Origin: Burkholderia sp. SRS-46
GTDB taxonomy: Bacteria > Pseudomonadota > Gammaproteobacteria > Burkholderiales > Burkholderiaceae
Direction of reading: 5' to 3'
Length of the DNA stretch: 64,000 nucleotides
Assembly (NCBI RefSeq): GCF_004343775.1
Contig: NZ_PTXL01000006.1
Span: 558,001 to 622,000, forward strand
The notes under the pieces are model-generated. The model was not told the origin of the DNA and did not search any database. It saw nothing but the letters and a program-made list of their open reading frames with translations. Numbering within the stretch: position 1 is the first letter of the stretch; every line of letters starts with the position of its first letter. Below, piece by piece: positions 61,270 to 64,000 of the stretch. Position numbers and translations under genes: made by a program.

Positions 61270-61539
61270 TCACTGCCCTTCGCCGAACTTGTCGGCGATC
61301 AGCTTCAGGAGCGCGTCCATCGCGTCCTGCTCGTCCGGACCCTCGGTCTCGATCGTGACCGTGCTGCCGATGCCTGCCGCGAGCATCATCACGCCCATGA
61401 TGCTCTTCGCGTTGATCTTGCGCCCGTTGCGCGTCATCCAGACTTCCGACTGGAAATTGCCGGCCAGTTGCGTGAGCTTGGCCGATGCACGCGCATGCAG
61501 CCCCAATTTATTGACGATGGTGGTTTCTTGTTGAAGCAT
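61270..61539 (-). CDS. ptsH: Phosphocarrier protein HPr
   Basis: HPr relays phosphate from EI to EIIA. The protein is 89 aa. The phospho-His15 is in NKLGLHARASAKL, and Ser46 in AKSIMGVMML, the position phosphorylated by HPr kinase where present. It is followed by an intrinsic terminator before ptsI and preceded by the EIIA-Man-type gene. Confidence 0.97.
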   Translation of the reverse strand: MLQQETTIVNKLGLHARASAKLTQLAGNFQSEVWMTRNGRKINAKSIMGVMMLAAGIGSTVTIETEGPDEQDAMDALLKLIADKFGEGQ

Positions 61540-61609
61540 GGTTCTCAGTCAGTCGAGGCTGCCGGCGGAGCCCGCCGGCGAAGGGTCTAAAACGGGGAAC
61601 GCATTGCGC

Positions 61610-62080
61610 TCAATGCGACTCGGTGCGCGGGCACGGCTCCGGCGGAATCGGCGCGCACTGGCCGCAACCGACTTCGGACGGCGGCGGCGGCGTGCCCGCC
61701 GCGACTTCGTGGACGCCCTTCGCGCCACCGGACAGCGCCTTGTCGACGAGCTTGTCGAGCGGCATCGTGCGGTAGCAGACCGCGCGCACCAGCATCGGCA
61801 GGTTGACGCCCGCCAGCACCCGCACGTTCGCGATCTTCGCAAGTTGGCCGGCGATGTTCGCGGGCGTCGCGCCGTACATGTCGGTCAGCACGAGCGCGCC
61901 GTTCTCTTCCTTGAGCCGCGCGAGTTCGGCGTGCGCGAACGCCATGACCTGGGCCGGATCGTTTTCCGCGTGCACGTCGATGCAACCGATGCGCGCGGGC
62001 ACGCCGCCGTAGATGTGCGCGATGCAATCCCGCAGCGCGGTGGCGAGCGGCGCGTGCGCGATGATCAGAATCCCTGCCAT
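61610..62080 (-). CDS. PTS EIIA component, mannose (EIIA-Man) family
   Basis: A 156-aa cytosolic EIIA with phospho-His9 in ILIIAHAPLATAL and the following DMYGATPANIAG. The remaining mannose-type EIIB, EIIC and EIID genes are absent, so the phosphoryl group probably serves regulation rather than sugar transport; similar ptsM-ptsH-ptsI clusters in betaproteobacteria have been linked to PHB and nitrogen control (knowledge, not shown here). The C-terminal tail has several Cys (VGCGQCAPIPPEPC). GGAGG precedes the ATG at 62080. Confidence 0.9.
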   Translation of the reverse strand: MAGILIIAHAPLATALRDCIAHIYGGVPARIGCIDVHAENDPAQVMAFAHAELARLKEENGALVLTDMYGATPANIAGQLAKIANVRVLAGVNLPMLVRAVCYRTMPLDKLVDKALSGGAKGVHEVAAGTPPPPSEVGCGQCAPIPPEPCPRTESH

Positions 62081-62276
62081 GTCAGCCTCCGCAAGGCCAC
62101 CCCGGGATGGCTGGCCGCCCGCGCGGGGCGCAGCGAACACAGTGGGCGTGGGGGTCGTTTCATTTCAGCCTTGCAACAAGTTCGGCCCGGCCGCCGGGCG
62201 AGCGGGCATTGTAGCAGGCCGGTCAACGCTTCCCGGCGACGGGGGGCCTGCGCGGCCGCCGCCAGGGTTGCGCGCG

Positions 62277-63245
62277 TCACGCGGCCTGCGCGGCCGCGCG
62301 CTCCAGCGCGTCGATGAACATCGCGGCGACGTCGAAGCCGGTCTGCTCCATGATTTCGCGGAAGCAGGTCGGGCTCGTGACGTTCACCTCGGTCAGCCAG
62401 TCGCCGATCGCGTCGAGGCCGACCAGCAGCAGGCCGCGCGCGGCCAGCACCGGCGCGACCGTCTCGGCGATCTCGCGGTCGCGCGCGGTGAGCGGCTGCG
62501 CGACGCCGAGCCCGCCCGCGGCGAGGTTGCCGCGCACCTCGTTGCCCTGCGGAATCCGCGCGAGCGAATACGGCACCGGCTCGCCGCCGATCAGCAGGAT
62601 GCGCTTGTCGCCGGCCTTGATCTCGGGGATGAACTTCTGCGCCATCACCGTGCGCGCGCCGTCGTGGCTCAGCATCTCGATGATCGAGCCGAGGTTCATG
62701 CCGTCCGGCTTCACGCGGAACACGCCCATCCCGCCCATCCCGTCGAGCGGCTTCAGGATCACGTCGCCGTGCTCGGCGTGGAACGCGCGCAGGCGCGCCG
62801 CGTCACGGGTGACGAGTGTCGGCGCGACAAATTGCGCGAACTCGCCGATCGCGAGCTTCTCCGAGTGGTCGCGGATCGACTGCGCCCGGTTGAACACCCG
62901 CGCGCCCGCGCGCTCGGCCAGCTCGAGCAGCCAGGTCGACGTCACATACTCCATGTCGAACGGCGGATCCTTGCGCATCAGCACCGCGCCGAACGACTCG
63001 ACGCGGCGCGACTCGAGCGCGCCCGCCGCCTCGTACCACGGCGCGCGATGCAGGTCGTCCAGGTCGCCGACGAGCGTCACGCGCTGCACGTCGGCCTCGA
63101 CGGCGGAACCCGTCCACGCGAGATGGCGCGGTTCGCATGCGTACACCGCGTGCCCGCGCCGCGCGGCTTCCGCCATCATCGCGTAGGTCGAATCCTTGTA
63201 GATCTTGAACCGCTCGAGCGGGTCGGCGATAAAGAGAATGTCCAT
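62277..63245 (-). CDS. gshB: Glutathione synthetase
   Basis: An ATP-grasp ligase adding glycine to gamma-glutamylcysteine. The protein is 322 aa. The N-terminal domain begins MDILFIADPLERFKIYKDST, and ATP-grasp motifs are VILKPLDGMGGMGVFR and DKRILLIGGEPVPYSLARIP, with WLTEVNVTSPT near the C-terminus. gshA lies 37 bp upstream in the same direction, so the two steps of glutathione synthesis are one unit. Confidence 0.97.
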   Translation of the reverse strand: MDILFIADPLERFKIYKDSTYAMMAEAARRGHAVYACEPRHLAWTGSAVEADVQRVTLVGDLDDLHRAPWYEAAGALESRRVESFGAVLMRKDPPFDMEYVTSTWLLELAERAGARVFNRAQSIRDHSEKLAIGEFAQFVAPTLVTRDAARLRAFHAEHGDVILKPLDGMGGMGVFRVKPDGMNLGSIIEMLSHDGARTVMAQKFIPEIKAGDKRILLIGGEPVPYSLARIPQGNEVRGNLAAGGLGVAQPLTARDREIAETVAPVLAARGLLLVGLDAIGDWLTEVNVTSPTCFREIMEQTGFDVAAMFIDALERAAAQAA

Positions 63246-63281
63246 GCGGGTCCTGTCGTTACGGTGCCGGCGCGGCGGCCA

Positions 63282-64000
63282 TTACACCTGGATGGCTTCC
63301 GGATCGGTCTTTTCCAGCTCGATCGACGACGCGATCAGCGACAGCCGCGCGACCACGCCGTACATGTAGAACCGGTTCGGCGGCGCGGCGCCCGGCTTGG
63401 CGCCGGCATCCGGCAGCGCGGTGTGCTCGAAGCCGAGCGGCACGTAATGCATGCCCGGCGCGTTCAGGTTCTGGTCGCGCTCGCGGCCGCCGTGCGTGCG
63501 GTAGAAGCCGCCGACCACGTAGCGGTCGATCATGTAGACGACCGGCTCCGCGACCTCCTCGCCGACCCGCTCGAACGTGTACACGCCTTCCTGCACGATC
63601 ACGTCGCGCACCGCGAGCCCGGCCTTCGACTCGGCCATCTGCGCGCGCTCCGCCTTCGTCATCCGGCCGATCTCGGCTGCGTCGTGCACGGTCATCACGC
63701 CGCGCCCCGCGGTGCCGGCGTCGGCCTTCACGACGACGTACGGCTTCTCGCTGATCCCGTATTCGCGGTACTTGCGCGCGATCTTCTTCAGCACGCCGTC
63801 GATCGCGTCGGCGAGCGCCTGCTCGCCTTCATGCCCCTGCCAGTCGACGCCCTCGACGTGCGCGAAGTACGGATTCACCATCCACGGATCGACGCCGACC
63901 ATCTTCGCGAACTTCTTCGCGACGTCGTCGTAGCACGAGAAGTGCGTCGACTTGCGGCGCACGGCCCAGCCCGCGTGCAGCGGCGGCAGCAGGTACTGCT
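63282..64000 (-). CDS. gshA: Glutamate-cysteine ligase (partial, 5' end beyond window)
   Basis: The first step of glutathione synthesis. About 239 C-terminal codons are present; the frame continues past 64000 as QYLLPPLHAGWAVRRKSTHF. Segments such as YVVVKADAGTAGRGVMTVHD and FYMYGVVARLSLIASSIELE match the proteobacterial GshA family (TIGR02049, ferroox type), not the E. coli GshA fold. It is upstream of gshB in one operon. Confidence 0.9.
   Translation of the reverse strand, partial: QYLLPPLHAGWAVRRKSTHFSCYDDVAKKFAKMVGVDPWMVNPYFAHVEGVDWQGHEGEQALADAIDGVLKKIARKYREYGISEKPYVVVKADAGTAGRGVMTVHDAAEIGRMTKAERAQMAESKAGLAVRDVIVQEGVYTFERVGEEVAEPVVYMIDRYVVGGFYRTHGGRERDQNLNAPGMHYVPLGFEHTALPDAGAKPGAAPPNRFYMYGVVARLSLIASSIELEKTDPEAIQV

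Overview
The window is a 64 kb piece of a high-GC betaproteobacterial main chromosome. Gene order (ispE / tRNA-Gln / prs / rplY / pth, an aa3 oxidase assembly cluster, an imuA-imuB-dnaE2 cassette and a nag PTS operon) and protein sequences point to Burkholderia sensu lato, most likely the B. cepacia complex or B. pseudomallei group; the species cannot be fixed from the sequence alone. I see no prophage, insertion sequence, CRISPR array or integration scar. Most of the DNA is housekeeping, so the less ordinary material is regulatory DNA, small genes and domain fusions.

Layout. 1-6.9 kb: end of ispE, tRNA-Gln(UUG), prs, rplY, pth and hisC on the plus strand; a minus block rsmD-coaD-ferredoxin; then ftsY. 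7-11 kb: maiA (minus), ybiB, and leuA behind a leucine-rich leader peptide that looks like an attenuator. 11-13.4 kb: an NTF2-like protein, a PagL lipid A deacylase, and the heat-shock sigma factor rpoH with a perfect CIRCE (HrcA) operator. 13.6-16.9 kb: cydP-cydA-cydB-cydX cytochrome bd oxidase, with an FNR-type palindrome inside the start of cydP. 17-27.5 kb: an N-acetylglucosamine/chitobiose regulon. It has a secreted GH20 hexosaminidase (plus) and the minus operon nagR-nagA-nagB(SIS)-nagF(EIIA-HPr-EI)-nagE(EIICBB). Candidate NagR half-sites related to AATACCAGT overlap both promoters.

27.7-33.1 kb: SOS mutasome imuA-imuB-dnaE2 with a consensus LexA box. 33.2-37.5 kb: a TrpXYZ-type ABC importer, a small four-cysteine secreted protein and a MetQ lipoprotein-type binding protein. 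37.6-39.8 kb: a chemoreceptor and a YciI protein. 39.9-50.2 kb: the aa3 cytochrome c oxidase locus ctaC-ctaD-(48-aa small assembly protein)-ctaG-DUF2970-ctaE, then surf1, a second SCO-like protein, ctaA, ctaB and sco. It covers oxidase subunits, CuA/CuB delivery and haem A synthesis. CtaC carries an unusual extra cytochrome c domain plus a C-terminal OmpA-like domain.

50.4-55.8 kb: a SAM methyltransferase, ComF, TrmL, a macrodomain protein, and the minus block rhodanese-grxC-secB-gpsA. 55.9-59.2 kb: gpmA, a CtpA-type protease and a ThiF/MoeB enzyme (plus). 59.3-64 kb: ptsI, ptsH, an EIIA-Man-type protein, gshB and the 3' part of gshA (minus). A strong intrinsic terminator sits between ptsH and ptsI, and ptsI has its own TATAAT element. 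With nagF, the window therefore holds two complete sets of PTS phosphorelay proteins (EI and HPr).
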